Shown: positions 7,104 to 16,092, counted from the first letter of the stretch. The stretch: DNA of 41,575 nt from Promethearchaeota archaeon (GCA_019894955.1 JAGXNQ010000005.1:1-41575); one strand, 5' to 3'. A program made the numbers and translations. The notes: generated by a model from the sequence alone, not told the origin.

Positions 7104-8042
7104 CTAATCAAAAAAAGATTTGTCGTTTTCTTTTAAAAACTTGGTTATCAATTTTTCATTAGGCATTCCAGTTCGAGCCCCCAATTGCTGTATCTTTAGG
7201 GCTGAAGCAGCATTTGCATATTTACATGATTTTTCTAACGACCACTTCTTTATCCAATATGCTAGCGAAAATGCGCCATTAAATGTATCTCCTGCACCAG
7301 TAGTATCAACAATATTTTTAACATTATAAGCAGGAATCATTTTTTGATATTGTTTGGTTGTTAATAATACTCCTTTACTCCCCATAGTAATAATTACAAT
7401 AGGAATCCCCTTTTTAATCAATATATCTGCTGCTTCTTTAGGCGTTTTACTATTTGTTATAGATTTTGCTCCTTCTTTGTTTGGAATTATAATATCTGCT
7501 TGTAAAAGCATTTTCTTTAAATTATTCCATCCACTTTGAGCAATTTGAGATTCTAGATCGATGCTTACGTTTACATTATTTTTTTTTGCAATTTCAATAG
7601 CCTTTTCGGTAATTTCTTGATGAATCATAGTTGTGTGCAATAATTTTGAATTGATGATAGAAAATTCATCAAAGTCAGAGATTTCAACCTTAGTTTTCAG
7701 CATATGAGGTGATTGTATAATTGATTTCTCTCCTTTTACAATAAAGATGAAATTTACTGGAGTTTTTTGCTCTTTTTTTATGAAGGTCCATTTAGTGTTT
7801 ACATTCTCTTTATTAAAGTCAGAAATTAGCAAATCTCCATATGGATCACCTCCTACGGCACCTATAAAACCACTTTTTCCACCCAATCTTGCGACTGCAA
7901 CTAAATAGTTAGCGGTTACTCCCCCTGGAAAAATATTTTCGCTTATCGCATTAATTTTTTCATCTGGTTTTGGAAAATGGGGGATTTCAGTGACCCAATC
8001 GACCACAACCTCTCCTAAACCTATAATATCGATCTGGTTCAT
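7104..8042 (-). CDS. PfkB-family carbohydrate/nucleoside kinase
   Basis: 312-aa ribokinase-like fold. The N-terminal substrate motif GGVTANYLVAVARLG follows the opening strand IIGLGEVVVDWV. The C-terminal signature DTTGAGDTFNGAFSLAY carries the anion hole and catalytic Asp near residue 250. The family phosphorylates sugars or nucleosides with ATP or ADP; specificity cannot be read here. The start is the ATG at 8042. It is followed upstream on the same strand by the large RPA gene, separated by 74 nt containing AT-rich promoter-like sequence. Confidence 0.9.
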   Translation of the reverse strand: MNQIDIIGLGEVVVDWVTEIPHFPKPDEKINAISENIFPGGVTANYLVAVARLGGKSGFIGAVGGDPYGDLLISDFNKENVNTKWTFIKKEQKTPVNFIFIVKGEKSIIQSPHMLKTKVEISDFDEFSIINSKLLHTTMIHQEITEKAIEIAKKNNVNVSIDLESQIAQSGWNNLKKMLLQADIIIPNKEGAKSITNSKTPKEAADILIKKGIPIVIITMGSKGVLLTTKQYQKMIPAYNVKNIVDTTGAGDTFNGAFSLAYWIKKWSLEKSCKYANAASALKIQQLGARTGMPNEKLITKFLKENDKSFFD

Positions 8043-8116
8043 AATCTAAGATAACAGTGTTTAATTAAAATGAGATATAAATAGATAAAATAAATATAAG
8101 TTAAATACTCATGATT

Positions 8117-10186
8117 CTAAGAATTTAACTCTTCCATGAGATAATTTAATTCCTTTGTAGGATCAGTAAATTGAAATTCAGAAACTTTCAGCTCATAATT
8201 GTTCATATCATTAAAATCATTTAATGAAGCTCTTCCACGAACAATTAAGCTACGACCTTCCAAATCTTTTAAAACATCGCTTAAATCTTCCATATCCGCG
8301 ATTTCACTTGCTTTCTTGCCAACCAACTCTTCAGCTTGCTGACCAAAAAAACTGGTTTTTATTGTGCCACTTTCATCATCCAGGACGACTTTTAAGATCA
8401 TTCTTTTCTCTGATTCTTCTTTTTTTTCACATGTACAATTGGTATCCTTTTTAAAGCACGTCGGACAAGCATCATATATGAACAAATCTCTCTTAGATAA
8501 ATCAATTTCCTTTATAATGCTTCCTTTTATTTCAAAAAATCCAATAGAATCAATTGATTCGATTTTTGTTTCCAAAAATTGTGAAGACTTATTTGAACTT
8601 GGTGAGCTTGCTTTCTTTGTAAACTTGATATCTTCATTAATTTTCTCAATTTCAGAAAATTTATTAAAAGTTGCCTCCTTTCTGTCAAACCTCTCATTAT
8701 ACTTAATTCTGACATTTGAAACTAAAACTTTCATCTCATCTGTTAATTTTTCGGCTAATTCTTCCGCTATATCTCTCCATGCAGTCACTCGAATTGAACC
8801 TGTATTATCACTAACTTCAAAATCAAGTACAGACACATCTTCTCCTGATTTAAGAGTAACTTTTCTTATCTCTCCTACAGATGTAATTACACCTTTAAAA
8901 GAAGCGGAGTTTTCAAGGTTTTCGATCTCTTTTATATTTTTAGTAATTGTAGTTTTTAACTTTTCTTCTTTTGGACGTGCTGTAATTTGAATTTCTTCCT
9001 CGATTACATTAATCTCTGAAACTCGATTATAAATAGCTTCTTTTCTGTCAAACATTTCATTGTGTTTAAGATTAACATTTGACACCAACACCGTCATATC
9101 ATTTGTTAATTTTTCGGCTAATTCTTCCGCTTTATCTCTCCATGCAGTCACTCGAATTGAACCTGTATTATCACTAACTTCAAAATCAAGTACAGACACA
9201 TCCTCTCCTGATTTAAGAGTGACTTTTCTCATCTCTCTGACAGATGTTATAACTCCTTTGAAAGATACTAATTTTTCAAGTTCTTGAATAGATTTTATGT
9301 TTTTAGCTATTGCAGCTTTATATTGAACGCTTCCTTTGGTTTTTTTAATAATTGTGTTAGGGGATGCTGTTAGTTCAATTGTTTTCGGATTTAATTTACT
9401 TTCTCGTGGAGAAAGTTGAGTAATAGAAATATTATCTCCTTCTTTTATTCCTTGAATTTTATCAACATCTTCATTCCAAAAAACTATTCTGACAATACCA
9501 GTTGAATCCATTATTTCGATGTTTCCGACTTTTCCTGTGTTTCCATCACTCTTTACAAATTCTTTTACTGGAGTATAACGAAGCACTTGACCCTTAATTG
9601 AATAAGATTTAAAATTCGGAGTAATATCTCCAATTTTCGTAAAGGCTTGCGTTATTTTAGGAATTTTATTATAATCAATATCTTCCGGGGATAAGATAAT
9701 TTTTCCAAAACGCCCAACATGTATTTCTAAATCTTGATATCGACCTTCTTTAGTATACCCATTGATAATTTTTACAACCTCATTTATTACAAAGTTTTCA
9801 TGTGTTAAAATTTTAGTATCTTCATCCCATAAAACGACTCGAATCTCCCCTGATTCATCTTGGATTGAAAATGATCCAACAAATCCTTCACTTCCATCAT
9901 TTCTTGTAAAATTGAATATTTTATTAACATCTTTTATTCTTCCTGCTAAAACAATATTTTTCATCCCAAGGGAAATATCAGAGATCTTAACTTCAATGTT
10001 ACTAATAGCATCTGTATTCTCTTTTTTTACCTCTACTTTTAGCTCTTTTGCTATTAGAAGTAGTGCTCCATCATCAGTAATTAATCCTTTAAGTTCTGCT
10101 TTTTTTTCATCCACAAGATCTTGAATGTCTTTTCGAGATAATCCTGTTTCATCCATAATTTTATTAATATACGATTCTGCTGACAT
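8117..10186 (-). CDS. rpa1: Large RPA1-like ssDNA-binding protein with repeated OB folds and zinc finger
   Basis: 689 aa. Residues 1-50 form a helical N-terminus (GLSRKDIQDLVDEKKAEL). At least four OB folds follow, each marked by an aromatic-rich strand: SGEIRVVLWDED (about 110), TGIVRIVFWNED (about 230), TGSIRVTAWRDK (about 340) and TGSIRVTAWRDI (about 460). A final OB has an embedded zinc site, CPTCFKKDTNCTC near 570-582. This is the archaeal/eukaryotic RPA70-like layout for coating ssDNA in replication and repair. OB3 and OB4 are nearly identical at protein and DNA level (363-nt period), a recent internal duplication. It appears monocistronic. Confidence 0.92.
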   Translation of the reverse strand: MSAESYINKIMDETGLSRKDIQDLVDEKKAELKGLITDDGALLLIAKELKVEVKKENTDAISNIEVKISDISLGMKNIVLAGRIKDVNKIFNFTRNDGSEGFVGSFSIQDESGEIRVVLWDEDTKILTHENFVINEVVKIINGYTKEGRYQDLEIHVGRFGKIILSPEDIDYNKIPKITQAFTKIGDITPNFKSYSIKGQVLRYTPVKEFVKSDGNTGKVGNIEIMDSTGIVRIVFWNEDVDKIQGIKEGDNISITQLSPRESKLNPKTIELTASPNTIIKKTKGSVQYKAAIAKNIKSIQELEKLVSFKGVITSVREMRKVTLKSGEDVSVLDFEVSDNTGSIRVTAWRDKAEELAEKLTNDMTVLVSNVNLKHNEMFDRKEAIYNRVSEINVIEEEIQITARPKEEKLKTTITKNIKEIENLENSASFKGVITSVGEIRKVTLKSGEDVSVLDFEVSDNTGSIRVTAWRDIAEELAEKLTDEMKVLVSNVRIKYNERFDRKEATFNKFSEIEKINEDIKFTKKASSPSSNKSSQFLETKIESIDSIGFFEIKGSIIKEIDLSKRDLFIYDACPTCFKKDTNCTCEKKEESEKRMILKVVLDDESGTIKTSFFGQQAEELVGKKASEIADMEDLSDVLKDLEGRSLIVRGRASLNDFNDMNNYELKVSEFQFTDPTKELNYLMEELNS
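8647..8902 (-). repeat. RPA internal duplication, C-terminal copy (OB4)
   Basis: Second copy, encoding FKGVITSVGEIRK to FDRKEATFN. Differences from the other copy are a handful of substitutions, mostly at the edges. Confidence 0.85.
9010..9265 (-). repeat. RPA internal duplication, N-terminal copy (OB3)
   Basis: Encodes the segment from FKGVITSVREMRK to FDRKEAIYN. It aligns without large gaps to 8647-8902 at an offset of exactly 363 nt (121 codons), including long identical nucleotide runs such as those around 9104-9220. Near-identity at silent positions argues for recent duplication or ongoing gene conversion. Confidence 0.85.
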
Positions 10187-10348
10187 ATCATCACGTTAAA
10201 TATTACTTTTATTAGGTTTATATGGATCTTTCTAAATTATATTCTTAAAAAAGTAATCTATTAATATCTAATTAATGAATATTTTTAAAAAACAAGAGTA
10301 TTTCATATCGGTAATTTATTAAAAAATAATATTAAATTTGTCGGTAAT

Positions 10349-11116
10349 ATGAGTAATTTTAAAATCATTCCCGTATTGGATATCCTCAATTCCATATGCG
10401 TTCATGCGATTAAGGGAGAGAGAAGTCAGTATGCTCCGTTAAAATCTTACATGTTTGGATCTAGTGATCCTCATGCAATTGTAGAAACTCTTCATGATAA
10501 ATATGAGTTTAATGAGTTGTATATCGCAGATTTAGATGCTATAATGAAAAATAAACCAAACTCTGATATAATTATAAATCTCATTCAAAATTATGATATA
10601 AGAATTATGCTAGATTCGGGAGTCTCAACTAAAGATGATATAAATGCAATATTCGAACTTGGAATCAAGGATATCATTATTGGTTTAGAAACTTTAGGGA
10701 ATTTAGAGGTTATTAAAAGCACATTAAGTGTATTGGGAAGTGAAAATATAATTGTAAGTATTGATATGTATTTAGAGAAAGTCATTACAAAAATTAAAGA
10801 ATTAAAATTCAAATCTATCCCTGATATTGTGAAAATCATAGGAGATTTAGGCGTTTCTAAAATTATTTTACTTGATTTATTTCGAGTTGGACAGAAGTTG
10901 GGAGGAATTTCGCCTCTTTATCTTAGATTGAGGAATAAATTTGACGGAGAAATATATGTAGGCGGAGGAATAAAGAATTTATCAGATATTCAAACTTTTA
11001 ATGATAATGAATTTTCCGGAGTATTAATAGGAACAGCACTTTATGATGGAACAATAAAAATTCAGAAATTAAGAAATTTAATCTATAAATATGACACCAG
11101 TACTAGAAACATTTAA
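10349..11116 (+). CDS. HisA-like TIM-barrel protein
   Basis: 255-aa (beta-alpha)8 protein of the HisA/HisF superfamily. It opens with IIPVLDILNSICVHAIKGE, where catalytic HisA has a similar strand ending in Asp. It continues with RSQYAPLKS, LYIADLDAI, RIMLDSGVS, GGGIKNLSDI and LIGTALYDG. The hAIKGERSQYAPL form is that of a HisA paralogue I remember from tetrahydromethanopterin/methanofuran-type C1 cofactor gene clusters, rather than true histidine-pathway HisA. No other his genes are nearby, but MfnB, a methanofuran-pathway enzyme, lies 0.8 kb downstream. True HisA activity cannot be excluded. Its 3' end overlaps the convergent RING-like gene by 39 nt. Confidence 0.75.
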   Translation: MSNFKIIPVLDILNSICVHAIKGERSQYAPLKSYMFGSSDPHAIVETLHDKYEFNELYIADLDAIMKNKPNSDIIINLIQNYDIRIMLDSGVSTKDDINAIFELGIKDIIIGLETLGNLEVIKSTLSVLGSENIIVSIDMYLEKVITKIKELKFKSIPDIVKIIGDLGVSKIILLDLFRVGQKLGGISPLYLRLRNKFDGEIYVGGGIKNLSDIQTFNDNEFSGVLIGTALYDGTIKIQKLRNLIYKYDTSTRNI

Positions 11117-11608
11117 TGATTTTTTACACACGGGACAAGAGTGCTTCATTCTCACCCAATCGATCATGTGATCTTTATGAGCTTTAGTTTCACATAAAGG
11201 ACATCCAATTACTTCATCAAAAATTTCGATTTTTTTACTACATACAGCACATTTTGTTTTAGATGAGGTGGTAACCTTAATTAATTCTTTTTTAATATCT
11301 AAAACTACAGTTTCTGTGTTTTCTGCTGTTGGTGTTATCTGTTTCAATTCCGATTTATTATCAATGCAAAAGATAGTTCCAGCACCCTCATCTTTTGTAT
11401 TTCCTATCCATACTACTTTTCCCTTGAATTCTCCGGCGCCTTCGCTTTCTATAGATAGATTTAATCTGCGATCCTCCAAGACAAAAGTTTGTATTACTTT
11501 AGTATATTTTAACCCTTCAAGATTTGCAGATAACTGTTTAATAACTTCAATCGGTTCTTTAAATACTTGGCTAGTTATATCCAATTTAGTAATTTCTTTG
11601 GGTGACAA
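11078..11608 (-). CDS. RING-like zinc protein with N-terminal uncharacterised domain
   Basis: 176 aa. The C-terminal 60 residues carry eight potential zinc ligands, spaced C-x2-C-x12-C-x2-C-x4-H-x2-H-x10-C-x2-C from about residue 118. The part HKDHMIDWVRMKHSCPVC closely follows the RING-H2 pattern FHxxCIxxWLxxxxxCPxC. Residues 1-105 form a beta-rich domain (KYTKVIQTFVLEDRRLNLSI) with no recognised family. RING domains usually act as ubiquitin-type E3 ligases, and small RING proteins occur with ubiquitin systems in Asgard archaea, but no E1, E2 or ubiquitin gene is visible here. A structural zinc-ribbon role is possible. Confidence 0.65.
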   Translation of the reverse strand: MSPKEITKLDITSQVFKEPIEVIKQLSANLEGLKYTKVIQTFVLEDRRLNLSIESEGAGEFKGKVVWIGNTKDEGAGTIFCIDNKSELKQITPTAENTETVVLDIKKELIKVTTSSKTKCAVCSKKIEIFDEVIGCPLCETKAHKDHMIDWVRMKHSCPVCKKSLNVSSTGVIFID

Positions 11609-11907
11609 AATTAAATCATCATGTTTTTTTGATATTTAATAATAATTATTTAATTTAAACTTTTATATCACAATTAAAAATACGAGTAAGGTCATATATC
11701 AGTATTATTGAAAAGTTCTTGGAGAAAGGAAATTAAACAAAAATATTTAATGTTTTTTTTATATCCCTAAAAGTATATGCCTCTCTTTTAGAATTTAAAT
11801 TTATGACTGTTTTTAAAAAAGAAATTAATGTTTTATTGAAAATAAAAAATTAATTAAGCTATTCATAATATGAGTTTTTTAGAAAGTCACATAAAATATG
11901 AATTGTA
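11609..11907. other. Intergenic region between divergent genes
   Basis: About 300 nt, very AT-rich, separating the divergent RING-like and mfnB genes. It contains T-tracts and several TATA-like strings but no gene, tRNA or strong inverted repeat that I can support. Confidence 0.5.
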
Positions 11908-12636
11908 ATGGCACACAAAATAAAATTATTAGTAAGTCCTAAAAATATCGAAGAAGCAAGAATCACCATCAACTCTGGAGTTGATTATGTGGATTGCAAA
12001 AATCCTGATGAAGGTTCATTAGGTGCTAATTTTCCATGGATTATTAATCAAATGAAAGAATTGATTCCAGAAAGTAGTTCACAGAAACTCAGTGCTACCA
12101 TAGGAGACTTTCCTTATTTGCCCGGGTCCGCATCCTTAGCTGCATTAGGTGCAGCAGTTTCTGGGGCAGACATTATTAAAGTTGGATTAAAAGGACCTAA
12201 AAATGTGGAAGAAGGAGTGGATCTAATGGAAAAAGTAGTAAAAGCAGTGAAAAATTTTAATACAGAGATTAAAATAGTAGTAGCAGGTTACGCTGATTAT
12301 AAGAGAATAAAAACATCTCCTGATTTTTTATCTATCCCCATAATTGCTGCTGAGTCGGGATCTGACATAGCAATGCTAGATACATTTATAAAAGATGGAA
12401 AAGGAATATTTGATTTTTTAAGTGTTGAACAATTGAAGGATTTCAAAAAAATTTCAAAACAATTGAATCTTGAAGTAGCTTTAGCTGGTAATTTAATGAA
12501 AGAATCAATTTCAAAAATCAAAAAAATCTCACCAGATATTATTGGAGTAAGAAGCATTGTATGTGATAACTTCGATAGACAAAAAGGCAAAATTAGAGGC
12601 CATTTGATTGAAGATTTAAAAAAAGAATTATACTAA
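11908..12636 (+). CDS. mfnB: (5-formylfuran-3-yl)methyl phosphate synthase
   Basis: 242-aa TIM-barrel enzyme that makes the furan phosphate precursor of methanofuran from two glyceraldehyde-3-phosphate molecules. Family markers: LLVSPKNIEEA, the block DYVDCKNPDEGSLGANFPW with the Schiff-base lysine at about residue 31, ATIGDFPYLPGSASLAALG, ADIIKVGL, and MLDTFIKDGKGIFDFL carrying the second conserved lysine. Starts at ATG 11908; the next gene begins 20 nt after its stop, suggesting a small operon. Methanofuran or an analogue fits a C1/Wood-Ljungdahl pathway, which many Asgard archaea encode, although no other pathway gene is in the window. Confidence 0.93.
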   Translation: MAHKIKLLVSPKNIEEARITINSGVDYVDCKNPDEGSLGANFPWIINQMKELIPESSSQKLSATIGDFPYLPGSASLAALGAAVSGADIIKVGLKGPKNVEEGVDLMEKVVKAVKNFNTEIKIVVAGYADYKRIKTSPDFLSIPIIAAESGSDIAMLDTFIKDGKGIFDFLSVEQLKDFKKISKQLNLEVALAGNLMKESISKIKKISPDIIGVRSIVCDNFDRQKGKIRGHLIEDLKKELY

Positions 12637-12656
12637 GTAGGATATCTGGAAATATA

Positions 12657-13154
12657 ATGAAAGATTTAGAAATTTCTATTGGTCTTTCAGCAAATTTGTC
12701 TCTAATTGATTTACGTCTGTGTGCAAAAGAATTTATTGACTTTATAGATGGGTTTTCAGATAACAACAATACTGAAAATTACATTATCCTTACAGCTTTG
12801 CAAGATGAGTTATTAGTTGGTATGATCATTGCTGATAAGAAAAGTAATAATGATGATCCGATTATAAATTTTCTTCCCACCACCTCTTTAAAACTATTGT
12901 TCGTAGCTCCTAAATTTAGAAATAAAAAAATCGGTTATTTATTATTAAATAAATTTATAAAATTACAAAAGGAAGAAGGAATCGCTAAAATTCAAATAAA
13001 ATTACCTCAACATTATATAAAAGGTATTAAATTTTTCCAAAAATATAATTTTCATGAAAAAGAGAAGTTTCGAAACAATATCATATTAGAAAGAAATATT
13101 TGGATTGATTTTGGCATCAGAGATGCAGATATTATAGATAATAGTTTCTACTAA
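12657..13154 (+). CDS. GNAT-family N-acetyltransferase
   Basis: 165 aa. The GNAT core is seen as a central strand with LLFVAPKFRNKKIGYLLLNKF, which is motif A with the acetyl-CoA pyrophosphate loop (R/K-x-x-K-x-G-Y form), and a C-terminal IKFFQKYNFHEKEKF motif B. The N-terminal third is less typical. The substrate is unknown. It follows mfnB by 20 nt in the same direction, so the two may be co-transcribed. Confidence 0.75.
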   Translation: MKDLEISIGLSANLSLIDLRLCAKEFIDFIDGFSDNNNTENYIILTALQDELLVGMIIADKKSNNDDPIINFLPTTSLKLLFVAPKFRNKKIGYLLLNKFIKLQKEEGIAKIQIKLPQHYIKGIKFFQKYNFHEKEKFRNNIILERNIWIDFGIRDADIIDNSFY

Positions 13155-13215
13155 CTCCTTTGAAAAATATAAACAAATCATAAACTTATTTTGGTATTAG
13201 TTATAAAATTTTAAT

Positions 13216-14037
13216 ATGTTTGAGAAAGAATTAGGGATTATTGGTATTGGTAAAATTGGTTCAGCATTACTCAAGCGATTTGTTTTAACTAATACGGTTA
13301 AAAATGAATCAATAATTATATATGATATCGATGAAACGCGTTCAAAGGACGTTTCAGAAAAACTAAATGTTGAGATCGCTAAAGACAATTTAGAATTAGT
13401 CAAAAGATCCCGCTATATTTTAATAGCTGTCATTCCTCAAGTAATCAATAAAATTTTAAGCGAAATTAGTACGGAAATTTCAGAGGACCAAACAATAATA
13501 TCAATTGCCGCAGGAGTATCTTTTGAACATATTTTTAAAATTTTAAATAAACCAATCGGTTTAATAAGAATTATGACAAATACTCCTTGCATTATTGGAG
13601 CTGCAGCAACCGCTATAGCCTCTAATGAATATGTGAATGAGAGAGAATTAACTTTTGCTAAGAAATTATTTAAATCTGTAGGATTTGTTGTGGAACTAGA
13701 CGAAATACACTTAGATGCAGTGACTGGGTTGTCTGGTAGTGGACCAGCTTATATTTTTATAATAATTGAAGCTTTAGCAGATGGAGGAGTAAAAATGGGG
13801 TTACCTCGGGATATTTCACAAAAATTAGCAGCGCATACCGTTATGGGCTCAGCAAAGTTGTTATTAGAAACGGGGAAACATCCAGGAGAATTGAAAGATA
13901 TGGTTGCAACACCCGGTGGAACAACTATTACCGCTATTCATGAGCTTGAATCCGCAAAATTAAGAGCAACTCTAATTAGAGCTGTAGAGGCAGCAACTTT
14001 AAAATCTAAAACTCTAAATAATTCTAGAAAGCCTTGA
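13216..14037 (+). CDS. proC: Pyrroline-5-carboxylate reductase
   Basis: 273 aa, the usual length. Reduces pyrroline-5-carboxylate to proline with NAD(P)H. N-terminal Rossmann motif GIIGIGKIGSALLKRF; LIRIMTNTPCIIGAAATAI; and the diagnostic C-terminal block DAVTGLSGSGPAYIFIIIEAL followed by GLPRDISQKLAAHTVMGSAKLL and HPGELKDMVATPGGTTI. The ATG at 13216 starts directly at the Rossmann fold. It converges on the pantoate kinase gene with a 1-nt gap between the coding regions. Confidence 0.97.
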   Translation: MFEKELGIIGIGKIGSALLKRFVLTNTVKNESIIIYDIDETRSKDVSEKLNVEIAKDNLELVKRSRYILIAVIPQVINKILSEISTEISEDQTIISIAAGVSFEHIFKILNKPIGLIRIMTNTPCIIGAAATAIASNEYVNERELTFAKKLFKSVGFVVELDEIHLDAVTGLSGSGPAYIFIIIEALADGGVKMGLPRDISQKLAAHTVMGSAKLLLETGKHPGELKDMVATPGGTTITAIHELESAKLRATLIRAVEAATLKSKTLNNSRKP

Positions 14038-14038
14038 T

Positions 14039-15016
14039 TTATGCAACTTTATTCATAAAATTAATAGTTTTATCCTCGTATATGCTCGATTTAGTAATTT
14101 TTATTTCTGGTATATAAGTATCAAATACATCTAACACTTTTGCTTCACTCCTCTTTTTGCATATTGCATATACCGATCTTCCCAATTGATTCATACTAGC
14201 ACCAATTATGTTTAGTTTGTTTAAATCTTCTATTAGTTCGCGTGTGTTAGTAAGTTGCAGAATATCGAGGATTAGGGTTTTTTGTACAAATTCGATGGAA
14301 GTATTCATAAAAGTATGAATACTTGGATTTTGGAGCAATTTAATTAATGCATCTCTACCAGCATACTTTATATTCATATTTAATCTTGGGTCATTTAGTA
14401 TTGATTTTGTATGAATCATTCCAAAGGAACCACAGATTACACTTAAACCCGATGGATGTTGGATCCGTTCTGAGATACAAGGATAACCTGGTTCTTTTAA
14501 AATGCACAAACCACCTCCTAATTGACCACAAATTGTTCCTAGACCTGTTTTATTTGAAACTTCGGCAATATGGGCTATCTTACCTTTCTCCCAATCTGAT
14601 ATCTTTAGTTTTAAAAGAGCAGCTATTCCATATGCAGTCCCTAGAGCTCCAGATCCGCTTGCACCATACCCACAACCTACGGGTAAATCAAAATTGTGCT
14701 CAATTTTCAAATGAGAGGTTTTTTTAAAATATTGTTTTAGATAATTGAAAATAAAGTGAGTTGTTTCGGCTTTTTCATTTAATTCTATCCCATTAATAAA
14801 GATTTGACATGTCGAATAAGAAGTATCTTTTGGATCTTGAGTAGTAATTTTAGTTATCCCGAAATTATTGATATTGAACCCCGCCCCCCTTGATCCAATC
14901 AATTGAGGATCTTGTATCTTAATTCCGTTTAATTGATCCACAATTTCAAAAAATCCAGAAATCCGGTGTGGTACCTTTACAATAACTTCTACATCTTTAT
15001 TTGACATGCAACTCAA
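14039..15016 (-). CDS. pok: Pantoate kinase (GHMP family)
   Basis: 325 aa. Phosphorylates pantoate in the archaeal route to coenzyme A. Markers: VKVPHRISGFFEIVDQ, GSRGAGFNI, the GHMP ATP loop DLPVGCGYGASGSGALGTAYG (near residue 115), IAHIAEVSNKTGLGTICGQ and the later HTFMNTSIEFVQKT. The next CoA enzyme, phosphopantothenate synthetase, is at 37.3 kb and ketopantoate reductase at 38.7 kb, so the pathway is present but scattered. The start is ATG 15016 or the second ATG three codons on. It is divergent from the UMP kinase gene across 54 nt. Confidence 0.93.
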   Translation of the reverse strand: MSCMSNKDVEVIVKVPHRISGFFEIVDQLNGIKIQDPQLIGSRGAGFNINNFGITKITTQDPKDTSYSTCQIFINGIELNEKAETTHFIFNYLKQYFKKTSHLKIEHNFDLPVGCGYGASGSGALGTAYGIAALLKLKISDWEKGKIAHIAEVSNKTGLGTICGQLGGGLCILKEPGYPCISERIQHPSGLSVICGSFGMIHTKSILNDPRLNMNIKYAGRDALIKLLQNPSIHTFMNTSIEFVQKTLILDILQLTNTRELIEDLNKLNIIGASMNQLGRSVYAICKKRSEAKVLDVFDTYIPEIKITKSSIYEDKTINFMNKVA

Positions 15017-15070
15017 GAAACTTAATTTAGCTGATCAACTATATATTAATAAATAAAAGAAAAATCAAAT

Positions 15071-15784
15071 TTGATTATTATTAAAAATATTGTAATAAAA
15101 ATTGGGGGTTCACTATTATTTTCGGAAGATCTTGAAATCAATATTCAACAAATAATTAAGTTTTGTGACATAATTAAGGCTAATCAATATTATAATAAGG
15201 TTATCATAGTATGTGGGGGCGGTAAAATAGCAAGAAAATATATTTCTGCTATAAGATATGTTCATTCGAACGAAACATCTAATGATATTATGGGGATTAA
15301 AATATCTCGAATTAACGCCCGATTATTAATGGAAGTAATTGGAGAAAGTGCTTTCCCTATAGTTCCAAAACAATTTGAAGAATTAGCACAAGCTCTTTTA
15401 TTTGATAAAATAATAATTATGGGTGGTTTGCAACCAGGGCAATCAACGACTTCAGTTGCTTTAGAAGTTGCTGAATTTATCAATGCTGATCAGGTAGTAA
15501 TACTTACTAATGTTACTGGGATATATAATAAAGATCCAAATAAATTTGATGATGCTAAGTTAATTAAAAACTTAACCCTCGATGAGCTACAAAATTTGAT
15601 TATTAATAACAGTAATGAAAAACAAGCTGCTGCTGGAGAATATCGAATTTTTGATGCGGTCTCTCTGCAAATAATGAAAAGAAGTAAGATAAAGGTCTAT
15701 GTAGTATCTGGAACGAATTTAGATGATTTTATGAAAATCTTGGATGGAAACTCTGATTTTAATGGTACTTTAATTTCAAATTAA
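15071..15784 (+). CDS. pyrH: UMP kinase (archaeal PyrH)
   Basis: 237-aa amino-acid-kinase fold that makes UDP from UMP and ATP. Markers: IVIKIGGSLLFSEDL, VIIVCGGGKIARKYISAIR, MGIKISRINARLLMEVIGESAFP, IIIMGGLQPGQSTTSVALEVAEF, VVILTNVTGIYNKDPNKFDDAK and NGTLIS at the end. The starting TTG at 15071 gives the normal short N-terminus; no in-frame ATG precedes the kinase core. The related kinase MfnE of methanofuran synthesis lacks the MGGLQPGQST form seen here. Confidence 0.93.
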   Translation: MIIIKNIVIKIGGSLLFSEDLEINIQQIIKFCDIIKANQYYNKVIIVCGGGKIARKYISAIRYVHSNETSNDIMGIKISRINARLLMEVIGESAFPIVPKQFEELAQALLFDKIIIMGGLQPGQSTTSVALEVAEFINADQVVILTNVTGIYNKDPNKFDDAKLIKNLTLDELQNLIINNSNEKQAAAGEYRIFDAVSLQIMKRSKIKVYVVSGTNLDDFMKILDGNSDFNGTLISN

Positions 15785-15864
15785 TTTTCATTTCGAAAAA
15801 TTAATTTATTTATCCACATTTATTAAAAACTAAGATTATTCTAAGAATTAACTAGGAACTGAAA

Positions 15865-16092
15865 ATGTCTCAATCGTCATGGAAAGAACAGATAAAAAAA
15901 AAATGGGGACCTCATAGTCATTGTCCCGTATGTCGTAAAGCTATGCCTGCTGATAAACAATTTTGTAACCAAACTTGTAAGGATAATTATCTAGCAAAAG
16001 AAAAGAAAGGTAAGAAAAAAAATAGAATTCAAATGATTGTTATGTTTTCAATGCTAGGTGTTTTGATAATTTTTACGTTGTTTATGGGATGA
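15865..16092 (+). CDS. DUF2116-type zinc-ribbon membrane protein
   Basis: 75 aa. A zinc site CPVCRKAMPADKQFCNQTC at residues about 20-38 is followed by a lysine-rich stretch and one C-terminal membrane span (IQMIVMFSMLGVLIIFTLF). This matches small archaeal DUF2116 proteins, which are tail-anchored with the zinc domain probably cytosolic. Function unknown. The stop codon lies 12 nt before tRNA-Leu(CAA), so read-through into the tRNA is possible. Confidence 0.88.
   Translation: MSQSSWKEQIKKKWGPHSHCPVCRKAMPADKQFCNQTCKDNYLAKEKKGKKKNRIQMIVMFSMLGVLIIFTLFMG

Noticed and set aside
8364-8990. Long plus-strand reading frame antisense to RPA
   Set aside because: It mirrors the RPA coding frame; its apparent repeat is the antisense of the OB duplication.
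15071-15784. MfnE (methanofuran-pathway kinase) instead of UMP kinase
   Set aside because: The SRINARLLMEVIGESAFP and MGGLQPGQST motifs are those of archaeal PyrH.
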